Below, one piece after another: positions 23,641 through 33,490 of a DNA stretch of 64,000 bases. Below the pieces are notes generated by a model. It saw only the letters and a list, made by a program, of their open reading frames with translations. It did no database searches and was not told the DNA's origin. How positions within the stretch are numbered: the first letter of the stretch is position 1; each line of letters opens with the position of its first letter. Location of the stretch: the NCBI RefSeq assembly GCF_030867095.1, contig NC_081833.1, positions 74,281,395 through 74,345,394 on the forward strand, read 5' to 3'. The position numbers were made by a program, and so were the translations under genes. Source of the stretch: Alligator mississippiensis (taxonomy: Eukaryota; Chordata; Crocodylia; Alligatoridae).

Positions 23641-24440
23641 AGATCTGCATGTGTGATGGACCTAGGTTTGTGCTCAAAAGGGAACCAGTGGCTCAGACTA
23701 TTTGCATTAAGTTTGTATTAGAAACCAGTAGATTCTTCCATTAGGATTAAGCCGAATTGGTGTGAAATCATTGTACACGAGTGCCATGGTAGTGCCCCCT
23801 GCTTTGGGGCACCTGCTTGAATATTGGGTGGTTTGAGTCTCGTCCCACGCCGTTTCAGAGGCCGGAGGGAGACCCTCCGCCTAATTCGTACCATAGTTGG
23901 CTTGAGTGGCTTCTCTCATGTGGCGGAGAAGCAAGATGAGATAAAGCAAATTACCCAGCAGGAACAGGCAGAGATGAAAGCAGACATTTCGTAGCGTTTA
24001 TTTTTAAACTAGGGTAAGAAAATTGAGTTCTTCCTTTTTTGAGACTCATTTCTCGTCTAGCCATAGCAGTTGTAATTAGATGCATTTCAGGAGTGTCAGG
24101 CAGTTAATATATTTAATCAAATCATTCACATAATTTAGCATGGCTTTCGCTGGGAACAGCTATGCTTTTAGTGTATAAAGTGAGATGAAAGAAAGTTTGG
24201 CTTTTGCCACCTCAAACTCATCGGGTGTTTGTTAAGGAATTAGGAAAATGCTAATTTTCTAATTACCCCGAGATGCAGAAATAATCTTGCTAGCCAGTCA
24301 CTGTGGATGCAGCTATGGCAGTAGCTGCCTCGTGTGAGAGCCGCATTGGAGCTGGCGGTAAGGGAGATGATGGCATTAATTTCTCCGAGGAACTTATTGC
24401 AACTATAAGAAAATAAGGAAAAAAGCAAAGACACATTGCT

Positions 24441-24670
24441 GGAGCGGGGCCTGGTTGGTGGCAGGAGTCAGGACTCCTGATTTCTGTTCCCAGCTCTGCT
24501 ACTGACCCAGTGTAACCGTGGCTTAATCTTTTGCTCTTGGTGTCTCCGTTTCTTCTGCTTTAAATATGGCATAAAAACACTAAAAGGCTTGGACCTGTAA
24601 GAGGACTAATGAGCCTGAATTAATTCCTGTTTGTAAAGTGCTTCTAGACCCCTAGCGGTAAATACAGTGT
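24441..24670 (+). repeat. MIR-like SINE, nearly full span
   Basis: 'CAGGACTCCTGATTTCTGTT', 'CCAGCTCTGCTACTGACCCA', 'GTCTCCGTTTCTTCTGCTTT' and 'TTGTAAAGTGCTTCTAGACC' follow the order of the MIR consensus from its middle to its 3' end. Confidence 0.75.
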
Positions 24671-25439
24671 CATTTCTGATGTCGCCAGCTAAAAAAGAAG
24701 CGTTCGAACTCAAATGGATAGCATTAATCACACATGGCAAGGTAGAGCCGAAGCCACTCGATGTGTAATTTGACACTGGATTTGGAGCATAACGATGTAG
24801 ATGAATTCATGCCATCCAGACTCATCATTCATAGTCTGTGTGTCAGTGGCTGATAGAGCCCCCAAGCCGTCCTTCCCCGACCCGCTGAGACAAAACAGCC
24901 CCTTTTTGTTCTTCCGGTTCTGGGAACTGCTTACGATTGAACAGCAGGTGCATAACCATGAGCTTGACAATCATGGCCTAGGTTTCTGCAATGACGTGTA
25001 GGGGTTATACAAGTTCATGCACAAATGAAAGCTTGCACGAAGGGTTTTCAGCATCCCACATCCTCCAGGGCAGCTGCATGCGTAGCCAGGCAGTTAGGAA
25101 CCTAACGGAGCATCCCCCATGCAGTTAGCTACCGGGATCGTCCCTGGGGGAGTGCATTTGAGTCAGTCCCGTATAAAGAACCAGCCACAAGCGATGCACA
25201 TTCTGGTCTGAACCCAGGCCCCGAGGTCTCTGCTATACAGACATTGAAGATGGAGAACTTTCCAAGTTTTTCTCCAGCTTACGTTGGACTCGATATGAAG
25301 GATTGCAAATATAAAGGATTTTTATACATAGAAAGGATTTTTTTTTCTCTCTCTCTCTCCTTCCAGTTGTTCTTAAGTCCTGGTTAGGCACATGAAGAGA
25401 AATTTCCCACTCAAAGCAAGGCCCCGGACAACAGGAAGG

Positions 25440-25510
25440 CTTGCATTGGTCAGGAACCTTGTCTGCCTATGTCCTTAGACCAACACGGCTAAAACCTACA
25501 CCCCTGCATT
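25440..25510 (-). repeat. GTAGCCGTGTTGGTCT family, 5' tip, reverse orientation
   Basis: 'CTTAGACCAACACGGCTAAA' preceded by 'TTGTCTGCCTATGTC' is the reverse complement of the head of the copy at 26022-26160. The phrase GCATTGGTCAGGA flanks it on both sides (about 25443 and 25506), a possible target-site duplication of about 13 bp. Confidence 0.7.
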
Positions 25511-25719
25511 GGTCAGGACATTTGTTCTGCAGTTTTCTTTCTCTGGCTGCTGTCTGTACCTGCAAGCTCGGCAGCTTCAAGCAATTGTCAGTACAACTCA
25601 AACTGGCAGCCCCATAGAGCCCGTGCAAAGGGTGCATAGTACATCCTATGGCAGAGATGCTCAGAGGTGTGGGGAGGTAATGGCTTTGCTCAGGCTGAGA
25701 GATGAAGAGCGACGGCACA

Positions 25720-25815
25720 GATGTGGTCTGGGAGCCCTTGCAAAGTCCCTCAGCCTCTCTGTCATTTTTAATATAGGGGTAGTACTTTTCTGCCCCACAG
25801 CCAACTTATGCCAAG
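25720..25815 (+). repeat. MIR-like SINE fragment
   Basis: 'AAGTCCCTCAGCCTCTCTGT' followed by CATTTTTAATATAGGGGTAGTA matches the forward MIR text for the ctcagtttcc and taaaatggg region in degraded form. Confidence 0.6.
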
Positions 25816-25837
25816 TTCCTATATTTAAGCATCTAGA

Positions 25838-25910
25838 TTCATAGATTCATAGATGTAGGGCCGGAAGAGACCTAAGTAGATCTTCAAATCCGACTACGTG
25901 CCTTTCGAAG
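25838..25910 (-). repeat. CR1 LINE 3' tip
   Basis: Two tandem 'ATTCATAG' octamers, then ATGTAGGGCCGGAAGAGACC and TCTTCAAATCCGACT, mark a short reverse-oriented CR1 end. Confidence 0.8.
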
Positions 25911-26021
25911 TGACAGGATTGAGGCGCTTCCATAAAGGCATTTGGGCACCTAATGTGTATGTAGCTGCCCGTTTCTTTTGCATTCAATGGGAGTTGGATG
26001 CCTGAATGCCTCTCTGGATCC

Positions 26022-26160
26022 AGAGGTACAGGTTGTAGCCGTGTTGGTCTAAGGATGTAGGCAGATGCGCTTCTTTGGGTAAATCTTTTATTAGACCAAC
26101 TCAAATAGTTGGAAAAATTCTTCTTTGCAAGCTTTTGGGTATCAATACCCCATCCAGGCC
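26022..26160 (+). repeat. GTAGCCGTGTTGGTCT dispersed repeat family, best copy
   Basis: 'GTTGTAGCCGTGTTGGTCTA', 'GGTAAATCTTTTATTAGACC', 'AACTCAAATAGTTGGAAAAA', 'CTTTGCAAGCTTTTGGGTAT' and a final CCCCATCCAGG give the longest copy of this family here. It ends about 200 nt before the large JPH3 exon. Confidence 0.75.
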
Positions 26161-26359
26161 TTAGTGTGCAGGAAGCGCTTTAAAACTCCTTCGAGGGAAG
26201 GTAGTACAAGCAAAGCAGAGTCTGTTGTCAGCAGCGTGACCCGTGGTTTCCCTGGCAGGCGCTGGCAGCCCAGTTCTTTATCGGGAAGGGTCTGTTGTGC
26301 AGCCACAGAATAGAAGTAACCCTCTTGCATTTTCTCTCTCTTCTCTTTCCAAAAAAAAG

Positions 26360-27279
26360 GGCTCGAGTGCCAGAGGCCAAAGCGTCAGAATTCAAGCGAT
26401 GACATTGAGGTCCTCTCCACGGGGACCCCTCTCCAGCAAGAAAGCCCGGAGCTGTACCGGAAAGGGACCACCCCTTCAGACCTCACTCCCGATGACAGCC
26501 CCCTGCAAAGCTTCCCCGCCAGCCCCACCTCCACCCCGCCGCTGGGTCCCTCCTGCCGGAACAAGAGCGCCCATTTCTCCAGACAGGTCTCGGTGGACGA
26601 AGAGCGGGGTGGGGACATCCAGATGTTGTTGGAGGGACGAGGCGGGGACTACTTAAGACCCAACAGCTGGAGCGAAGACAAAGCATGTGGGACTCGTGGC
26701 ATTAGAAGTGGGGCCCTGCGCAGCGGTCACCTGGGGTCCTCCTCCATCCCTGAAGACTACAGAGGCCGGAGCGGAGGACACAAACACATGGCCTCCAACC
26801 ACAAGCAAAGAGAGCGGTGGACAGATTCCCCAGCCACGGTTTCTTGGACTTCCCACCATCGGCCCCACAACCACAGCTCAGGGAGCTCCAAGCTGCTTGA
26901 GCTGGACGAGGAGAAGATTAGCAATTATGAGATGGAGATGAAGCCCCTCATGAGGATGGATTCTTATATGCAAGAGATTCACACCCAAAAAAGACACTAT
27001 AGCAAAGCCGGCCCCTGCAGGAGCCTGGCGGAGGACCACCGTGGGGAAGACCGGGGCTTCGGGGTTCAGAGATTGAGGTCTAAGTCCCAGAACAAAGAGA
27101 ATTTCAGGCCAGCTTCCTCCGCCGAGCCGACGGTGCAGAAACTGGAAAACCTGAGGTTCGGTGACAAAGGTGAACCCCGGCTACTACGGTGGGACTTAAC
27201 CTTCTCCCCGCCACAGAAATCCTTACCTGTTGCACTAGAATCCGAGGAGGAGAACGGGGATGAGCTCAAATCCAGTACG
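26360..27279 (+). CDS. JPH3: Junctophilin 3, large exon (end of helix and divergent region)
   Basis: This 920-nt exon completes a split glycine and adds 306 codons. It opens LECQRPKRQNSSDDIEVLST, continues with a Ser/Pro/Thr-rich stretch (about residues 25-65 of the exon), then a conserved SRQVSVDEERGGDIQMLLEG block. A variable His/Ser/Arg-rich region follows (SHHRPHNHSSG), then EMEMKPLMRMDSYMQEIH, the basic VQRLRSKSQNKENFRPASS and the highly conserved PRLLRWDLTFSPPQKSLPVA before the acidic EEENGDELKSST. This is the divergent cytosolic region of junctophilin 3; compared with the human sequence as I remember it, the blocks named are near identical and the middle is not. The acceptor AG (26358-26359) ends a run of eight A's after a strong pyrimidine tract. 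The donor is GTAAGT at 27280. The exon ends on a codon boundary and joins the terminal exon as SST-GSAP. Confidence 0.98.
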
Positions 27280-28559
27280 GTAAGTGGGCAAGTCGCGTGT
27301 ATTTAAACCGGGCTGCAAAAGTGGAGGCCTGGGTGAGGCTGAACTGGTTGTGAACCATCGGTGCAAAATTAGCTCCCCCCCCTCAAACACACACGCATTC
27401 GTGCAGGAGGTGTTTGCTCCCCTCCCTCGTGGTACTAGGTAAGAAATAACCGTACACTGAAGGTGATTTTTCCAGCTTAAAAAAAAAAATCCAGCAGTTT
27501 AGCTGTAAAATGTCTCTCTGGAAATGGCAGGTTTTCAACATCAGAATCAGGCCGCGTCCGTGAGAGGTGTCCGCACGCATGGAAGTGGCAGGTCCCTCAA
27601 TGCCGCTTTGTAGGGGGGGTCGACAGGTCTTTGTCCGGCCCCAGGTGAGACGCAGTCCAACCGCCATGTCCCGGTGCTCGAGGTGTGCAATGGTGCTACG
27701 GGACTCCTTCAAAACATAACATCTCCTGCCCCCTGCCCCAGTGTTGCATTGCAAAGCCCGAAGTAAATGCGGTTTTTTTAATTCAGGGAAGTGGCTCTAC
27801 AAAAATGAGGGCTGTGCTCTGGAGTTTGGGACAGGCTGTGATGATGCTGGTTCTAGTTTTATTCCTGTAACTTGTAAGGAAGACCCCCGCGGGTCCCCTC
27901 CTGCTGACCTCCCCCGTTATTTTGTCCCGTGAATGGCAGCCACCGAGCGGGGGGACACTTTCCCCTCTGAGTTGCATCGTGTTAGGAAAGCTTTGCTGCG
28001 GGGAGCAGGCTTGTGAGTCTTCTCTCCAGCTCAGAGAGCTGGACCCAACTCAACCCCTCTGCTCCAGTGTCAGGGTCCCACTTTGCTGGAAGTGCCACAT
28101 TCAGATCCTTCCTTCTCGTGTCCTTGCGACAAGCTATTTATGCAGGAGTCAAGTAACGGTGCCCCGGCATCCTAGCAGCAGTTTGGGTTCGGGTGCCTGC
28201 TGGCCTCGCTCATATTCCCTCTTTGGATGGAGCATTTTCCCCTTCTTGTCTTTAATTGTTGGTTTGAACAGTTCAATAGTAGTCATGCTACTCCCCAGAA
28301 GTGGCTGCATTTCAGTACTGGGTTGAAGATAGAACTGGGCTGTTTAGGTGGCTGATAAAAAAAGGGCTTGCCCACTTCACAGGGGAGGGACCTGAGGCCT
28401 AATTAACGTTTGCTCTGGAAGGCATTAGCACCGGGTAAAGCACAATGGTTTTGTCACCTGTCGGCACCCCAACTCCCCCCACCTCCAGGGGAGGATTTGC
28501 GGAGCCTGGCTTAGTGGCTTCAGCAGGGGACGGCAGGGGCAGGGATCCCCGAGTTGTAA

Positions 28560-28690
28560 TCTTTTTTCAGCCGCTGATTCTCAGTGTCGCTTTGGAGAAA
28601 TCGCTTGCCTTCTTTGGGCCTCCAAAGACCCTCTCTGTCAAATGAGACTCAGAACTGTCCTGTCCTGCCCTCCCAAGGACATTTAGATAA
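28560..28690 (+). repeat. MIR-like SINE fragment
   Basis: 'GCTTGCCTTCTTTGGGCCTC' followed by 'CTCTGTCAAATGAGACTCAG' resembles degraded forward MIR (cttgggcctcagtttcc, tgtaaaatgag). Confidence 0.55.
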
Positions 28691-30057
28691 TCACTTGCAT
28701 GGAAAACGGGAGCACAGAAAGCACTGTAGAAGTGCAAAGGCTTAGGAGAAGCCTGGTAAAAATCTGTGAGATCCTTTCAATGGAAAAGCACTGCCCCAAA
28801 CACCTGCAGCTCCTATTAAAGGTAAAGGACCAGCGGCCGGTTTGGCATCCTCTCAAGCGTCTGCGGGGATCCGGATCCACCACACTGGTCCATTGGAGCC
28901 CGGATGCAGGGCTGTGTCGCTTGCATTGAAGGAGAAATCCAGGAAGCATTGCTAGGCCGGATCCCCACCGCGGGCTAGGCGCTAGAGACGGCATCACTCT
29001 TGCACACAGTCGAATGCATCATCTACTCCCCCAGAGTTAGACGAGCTTCTGAGGTTCACCCCGAGTGGTCAGACCCCACCTCCGTGCTGGAGACGGAGTT
29101 GCTATATAAATCGCACGCTCGGGAGGCTGCGACTTGAACCGCGGCTTCGAATCTAAACAAACATTAATACAAATAAGAGACTAATGCGTCCGGGAGAATC
29201 CTGAGCAATAATTAACAGGCACTGCTTGCAAGTAAGGATGTATAGGAAAGCCATTAGGATGCACATCATGCTCTTTAGTACCGTCGCTGTGAAGCAGCAT
29301 GGCAGCTTTCTCACATTTTTAACCGAGGGTGGAACAGATGGTGGAGGTTTGGGATGAAGCTGATGCAGTACAGAGGAAGAGACGATACGTGGATTTAAAT
29401 AACCCATGTTGCTGGCGACAATTTGTTCTAGCAAGCGTTCTGCTGGGTTAACGGGGCTTTGTTCCAGCAGCGTAAGGAGAAACGGGTCACAGAAGGACTT
29501 GGGTTGGGAAAGAAACGCTGCTTTTGTGCCGCCCTAAAAAAGCTCGGCGCCAAGGCCAAGTAAGCAGACGTCCCCGTCTCCTGTCACGCTGCAAGTGCCG
29601 CCACATAGGGGGGATACATTTGTGCCGCTTGTTCGCGGCGGATGTCTGTCTGCTGTGTGGCAGGAGAGCGCAAGGAGCTGTGCAGAGGCGTGCCCAGACA
29701 TTTCACCTGGGGCTTGGCTCTGCAGAGAGGGACACCTTTGCAGACACGTGTCCCAAGTGTTATGCCCCGGTCACTCCTGGAGCAGTCCTCGACCCTGCGG
29801 GGCAGCAGGCCACACCTGTTTTGCCCAATGAGGCACATGCTGTGCCCGAACACGTCCTGGCGCAGCTGATCCGCTTCATGTGGTGATGCCTGTTTCTAGC
29901 CTCGCTGAGCAAGGGTTCACAGGAGTCGAGTCACAGAGCCCCTTGGGCGCAGGGCGTGTGGTTTCATCCATGCTCGGAGGAGGTTGGGTGCAAGATAGCG
30001 CCTTCTGGACACTGCTGCAGGACACCGCGGGGCATCCAGCCTCACCGTGCGCCAGAA

Positions 30058-30130
30058 TAACGCAAAGGCGCTGGTGCCCATTTTACAGAATGGGGAAACT
30101 GAGGCACAGAGAGGATACAGCCCTTAGTTC
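30058..30130 (-). repeat. MIR-like SINE fragment
   Basis: 'CCCATTTTACAGAATGGGGA' followed by AACTGAGGCACAGAGAGGAT is an almost consensus reverse MIR core. Confidence 0.88.
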
Positions 30131-30879
30131 CAGCTCATGCAAAGAACCGCATTTTCAGGCTTTGCTCCAGGCCGTGTCAAACCTGTGGGACTTCCAAGCA
30201 GAGTCCCCACCGGCCCCTGCAGAGCAGCCGGTCGCATGCCAGTGATAAGCCCCTTGAAAGAAAGGGAGGATGCAGCTGAGCGGGTGGCTTTATGACCTCC
30301 CATGAGCGTCCGGGTGCAGAAGTGAGGTTACCCATGCAGGTCAGGCACCGTGAACCAGCTCCACGCCAGCCATTGAGGAGACAGGCATGTAGCTGCAAGA
30401 TTATCTCCCTGTGGGCGGTCCAGTCCCAGTGCAGCCCAGCTGCATCCACCGGGCTCCCTTGGGTGAAGGATCCAGCTCAGTTCCCTTTGAATGCTGCCGC
30501 ACAGCCAGCACTAACCTTCATCCCTTGCTTTTAGTCTTAGGAAGAGGCCTGAGGCTTGCAGAGCTTGTGACTCCACCCGGGAGCTGCTCCCTGCGGACTT
30601 GCGGCTCAACAACATAGCGGAGGTCGCAGGGAAGCACATGCTACTTCTCTTTGCATTGTGTGTTGGGAAAAATACCACAATTCTCCATGGCGCTGGAGTC
30701 TCAAGGAACTTCTTGAGAGTTTGCATGGATTAGGGACCACAGAAGTATCCCTGCTTGGCTCTGGTGACCAGCCAGGCATTATCAATGGGGAGAGGCAGCG
30801 AGCTGACAAGGGCAGCAGATCCTTTTGTGAAGAGGCACCGTCTCTATCAAGATATTCTGAGCAGGTTTCACTGTCACCA

Positions 30880-30906
30880 GGGAAAGGGAAAGGGAAAGGG
30901 AGAGGG
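30880..30906. repeat. (GGGAAA)n short tandem repeat
   Basis: Four consecutive GGGAAA-type hexamers ending in GGGAGAGG; a short G-rich purine run on the + strand. Confidence 0.9.
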
Positions 30907-32625
30907 CCAATCTGCAGCTAGCACGCCGTGTTGCTGCTGGGCCACGGGGAAGGCACGGAGACGTCAGCAGAGGATGCTTGGCTCCGTACCTGGCCGAGAG
31001 AAGGATGCAGGTGATAGGGGTCAAGGTTTAAAGGGGTCAGGAGGAGGACTCCAGCCCGGCTGCTCGGACAGCACGTGCAGAGCGGGGGAAACGATCCTTC
31101 ATCAACTCCCTCAGGGGCTTTAGAGAGGATCTCTGAAACTTCATCATCTTGAGTCCCAAAGCAACAGGGCAGCTGTGATTCATTGGGTCCAATTGCTGCT
31201 GATTGGAGTCAATGGGAAGCCCCCAGCTGGCTTTGAATCAGGCCTTTTACTCACCATCCAGGGAGATGGATGGGAATAGAGTCCTTTGAGGTCCAGCATC
31301 TTCTGGCTCTGCCTGCCCCAGTACCAGCCCTTTCTCCAGGCTTCTTCCACAGCCCTCCTCCCAGAGCCCCTGTCCATGTCTGAGCGCTCCCAATCTCGCC
31401 GGAGACTCATAAGCAATCCAGTCTCCCTCCAGCTACTCCTCCAGAGCACGCCTCGCCCTGCACCCAGCTCTACAACCCTGTCATCCTTATCACGTCTTCC
31501 CAGTGCCCGGTGAGCCTGTTTGCCTTGGAGCAAAAGGCTACGCTGAGACAAGCCGTGGGCACGCAACCATTAAAATGCAATGCACGTTCCCCGATTCTCC
31601 CATGGGTGTAGGGCTGTCACGTGCATGCTGCACCCATTTTACAGATTACACTGGTGTGAAGGTGTGTCCTGTCCCTGCTCTTGGAACGCCCTTGTTTAGA
31701 GCCGAGCAAGGGTTGGGCCGTAGTTGCCCATCACCTGCTTTATCCCTGTCGGATAGACTACAGCTGGCCCCCACCATAAAGTGCTATCACATGCACAAAG
31801 CAAAGACATCGTTAAAAAAGGGGGAAAGTACCTTATTCCCCCTCGAATCCCTTTCCAGCACTGTACAGACATCGCCGGCACTTCTGGAACGACGCTCGGT
31901 AAATAGTTTTCAGAAGCGCGATGTTTAACATGACAGCATCCTTTTAAAAACCTTTTCATCTCAGGGGGTTGTTGATGTAGCAGAAGGATTTGGCCTCCTT
32001 TACACGACTATTGTCATCCTGTGTGTCTTCGAGTGCTTAGGGGTATGTCTGCGCTCTGCCCAGTGCCCCACACACCAGTGCTCACACCCCCCCCAAACTG
32101 GACCTGGAGCGGTGGGCTCAGCCTCTGACACGGCTGTGGGGACAGGGTGACCCCGAGCTGCATGACCACTGCATTTCCAGGCTCGGCGTGTGCAAGCCGT
32201 GCAGGTAGGTGGGTTGTACGTGGCAGCATCCCCTACTAGGACTGCTGGGAACACTCCTACAGCAATCAAATCTACCCCAAAGCCCAGCCCTTTCCCCAGC
32301 TATGGAAAAATCAGGATCAAGATCTGGATTCCCCCTTGGCGGCCGACCTCTCCCCTTCAGTAATTCGGTGCACCAGGATCATGGCTGGGCTCCAGACTCT
32401 CTAGAGATTTGCCTAGAAATCCTGAGTGTGCAGGTCTGTGGATTTGCATAACATGGGCGCTTTGCTAGTGCTGGCAACCTGTGCAGGTGCACAAATGCAC
32501 ACAACCCTCCTCTGCACAGTGCTGTTACACCGAGGTTACACGCAGGCACGTGCACCCTCGCACAACCATCCCAGGCACCATCAAGGAGCTCACGTGAGAC
32601 AATTCAGCCCTGACTCTCTTTGTGA

Positions 32626-32649
32626 TGATTTTTACCTAGGTAAAAATCA
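32626..32649. other. Perfect 24-nt palindrome
   Basis: TGATTTTTACC, then TA at the centre, then GGTAAAAATCA, with no mismatch. See the findings for interpretation. Confidence 0.97.
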
Positions 32650-33459
32650 GCTGTTATGTAAAGCAAGATCCTATGTTGTGCTGGGTGTGCTTGGAGTGGA
32701 GGGCGCTGGCGTGTCAATCCCGTGCTCATGTTTATTTCTACCGAGCAGTTCTTAATGCCTCGAAGGCCCAATCCTTATGCAAGTCAACAGGAATTTTGCT
32801 TGAGTGAGGTCTGCATTGAGGCCTGGCAATTTCTCGTACCTTTATGCTGCACTCTTCTTTCCAAAAAAATGCACTGATTCGGCATCCTCCAACCAGAGGT
32901 TCCCATAACCAGGGATAAAACAAGGGTTGGCAGCTCAGACAGGTACACCAGGGCTGGCTGCACCAGCCCATCAGTCTGGGAGAGGCTCACCAGCGAGGGG
33001 CAGTGCACCAGGACAAAGCCCATCTATTCCTCCAGAGTCCAGAAACCAGACCAGAGCCCCTGGCCATCAGTCACACCCTCTGCAGAAACTCATGGCTTTT
33101 CTATAATGCCCTATTTTATTGTGCATTGGGGTTGAGTGGCTGCTGCTGTTATATAAGATGATGCTTGGCCGGATTCTCATCGTGATTACTCCCATACTCA
33201 CTTCCTGGAGCCTCTGGCGCCTGGCTGGTGTAAGGGAGGAAAATTTAGCCTGGCCTGTTTTACTTGGTAAATGCTCTTTAACTATTTAGCAGCAGGTTGT
33301 TCCTGTAGATTACACGGGGGCTACTATTCAGCAAAAATGACACACGGCAGCTGATTTTTCAGCATTTTTCCAGTGCTGAGGCTGAAAAACAATGTATATA
33401 TTTTTTTGCTGATCTGAGTTCTGTGTAATTACACTTAATAGGTCCCAGAGGGATTCCTA

Positions 33460-33490
33460 GGTAACCTGCACTGTAGTTTCCATGGCAGAG
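33460..33490. promoter_or_regulatory. RFX/X-box-like sites in an AT-rich non-repeat stretch
   Basis: GTTTCCATGGCA (33476-33487) is close to the X-box consensus GTTNCCATGGNAAC bound by RFX factors, and AGGTAACC just upstream (33459-33466) contains a second half-site. The surrounding 33.28-33.66 kb shows no recognisable repeat and is rich in TAATTA and AATAAT words, as enhancers conserved among vertebrates often are. Function is inferred from motif match only. Confidence 0.35.

Larger units (their letters stand above)
15267..26359 (+). other. JPH3: JPH3 intron between the helical-region exon and the large exon
   Basis: About 11.1 kb with GT (GTCAGT) and AG ends. Contents: a CpG- and TG-rich alternating tract just after the donor (15315-15335 and beyond), a (GT)n with an 80-90 bp repeat array at 16.13-16.42 kb, copies of the GTAGCCGTGTTGGTCT family at 17.5, 25.4 and 26.0 kb, CR1 pieces at 18.97, 22.34, 23.17 and 25.84 kb, an AT-rich simple repeat at 23.46-23.64 kb, and MIR-like pieces at 21.0, 22.5, 24.4 and 25.7 kb. 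The stretch 24.0-24.4 kb is AT-rich, matches no repeat I recognise and may be conserved noncoding DNA. I see no other gene. Confidence 0.9.

Noticed and set aside
29524..29886. Plus-strand 120-codon frame with several Cys residues
   Set aside because: The Cys spacing does not form a zinc-finger or other known motif, and the frame sits alone in an intron.
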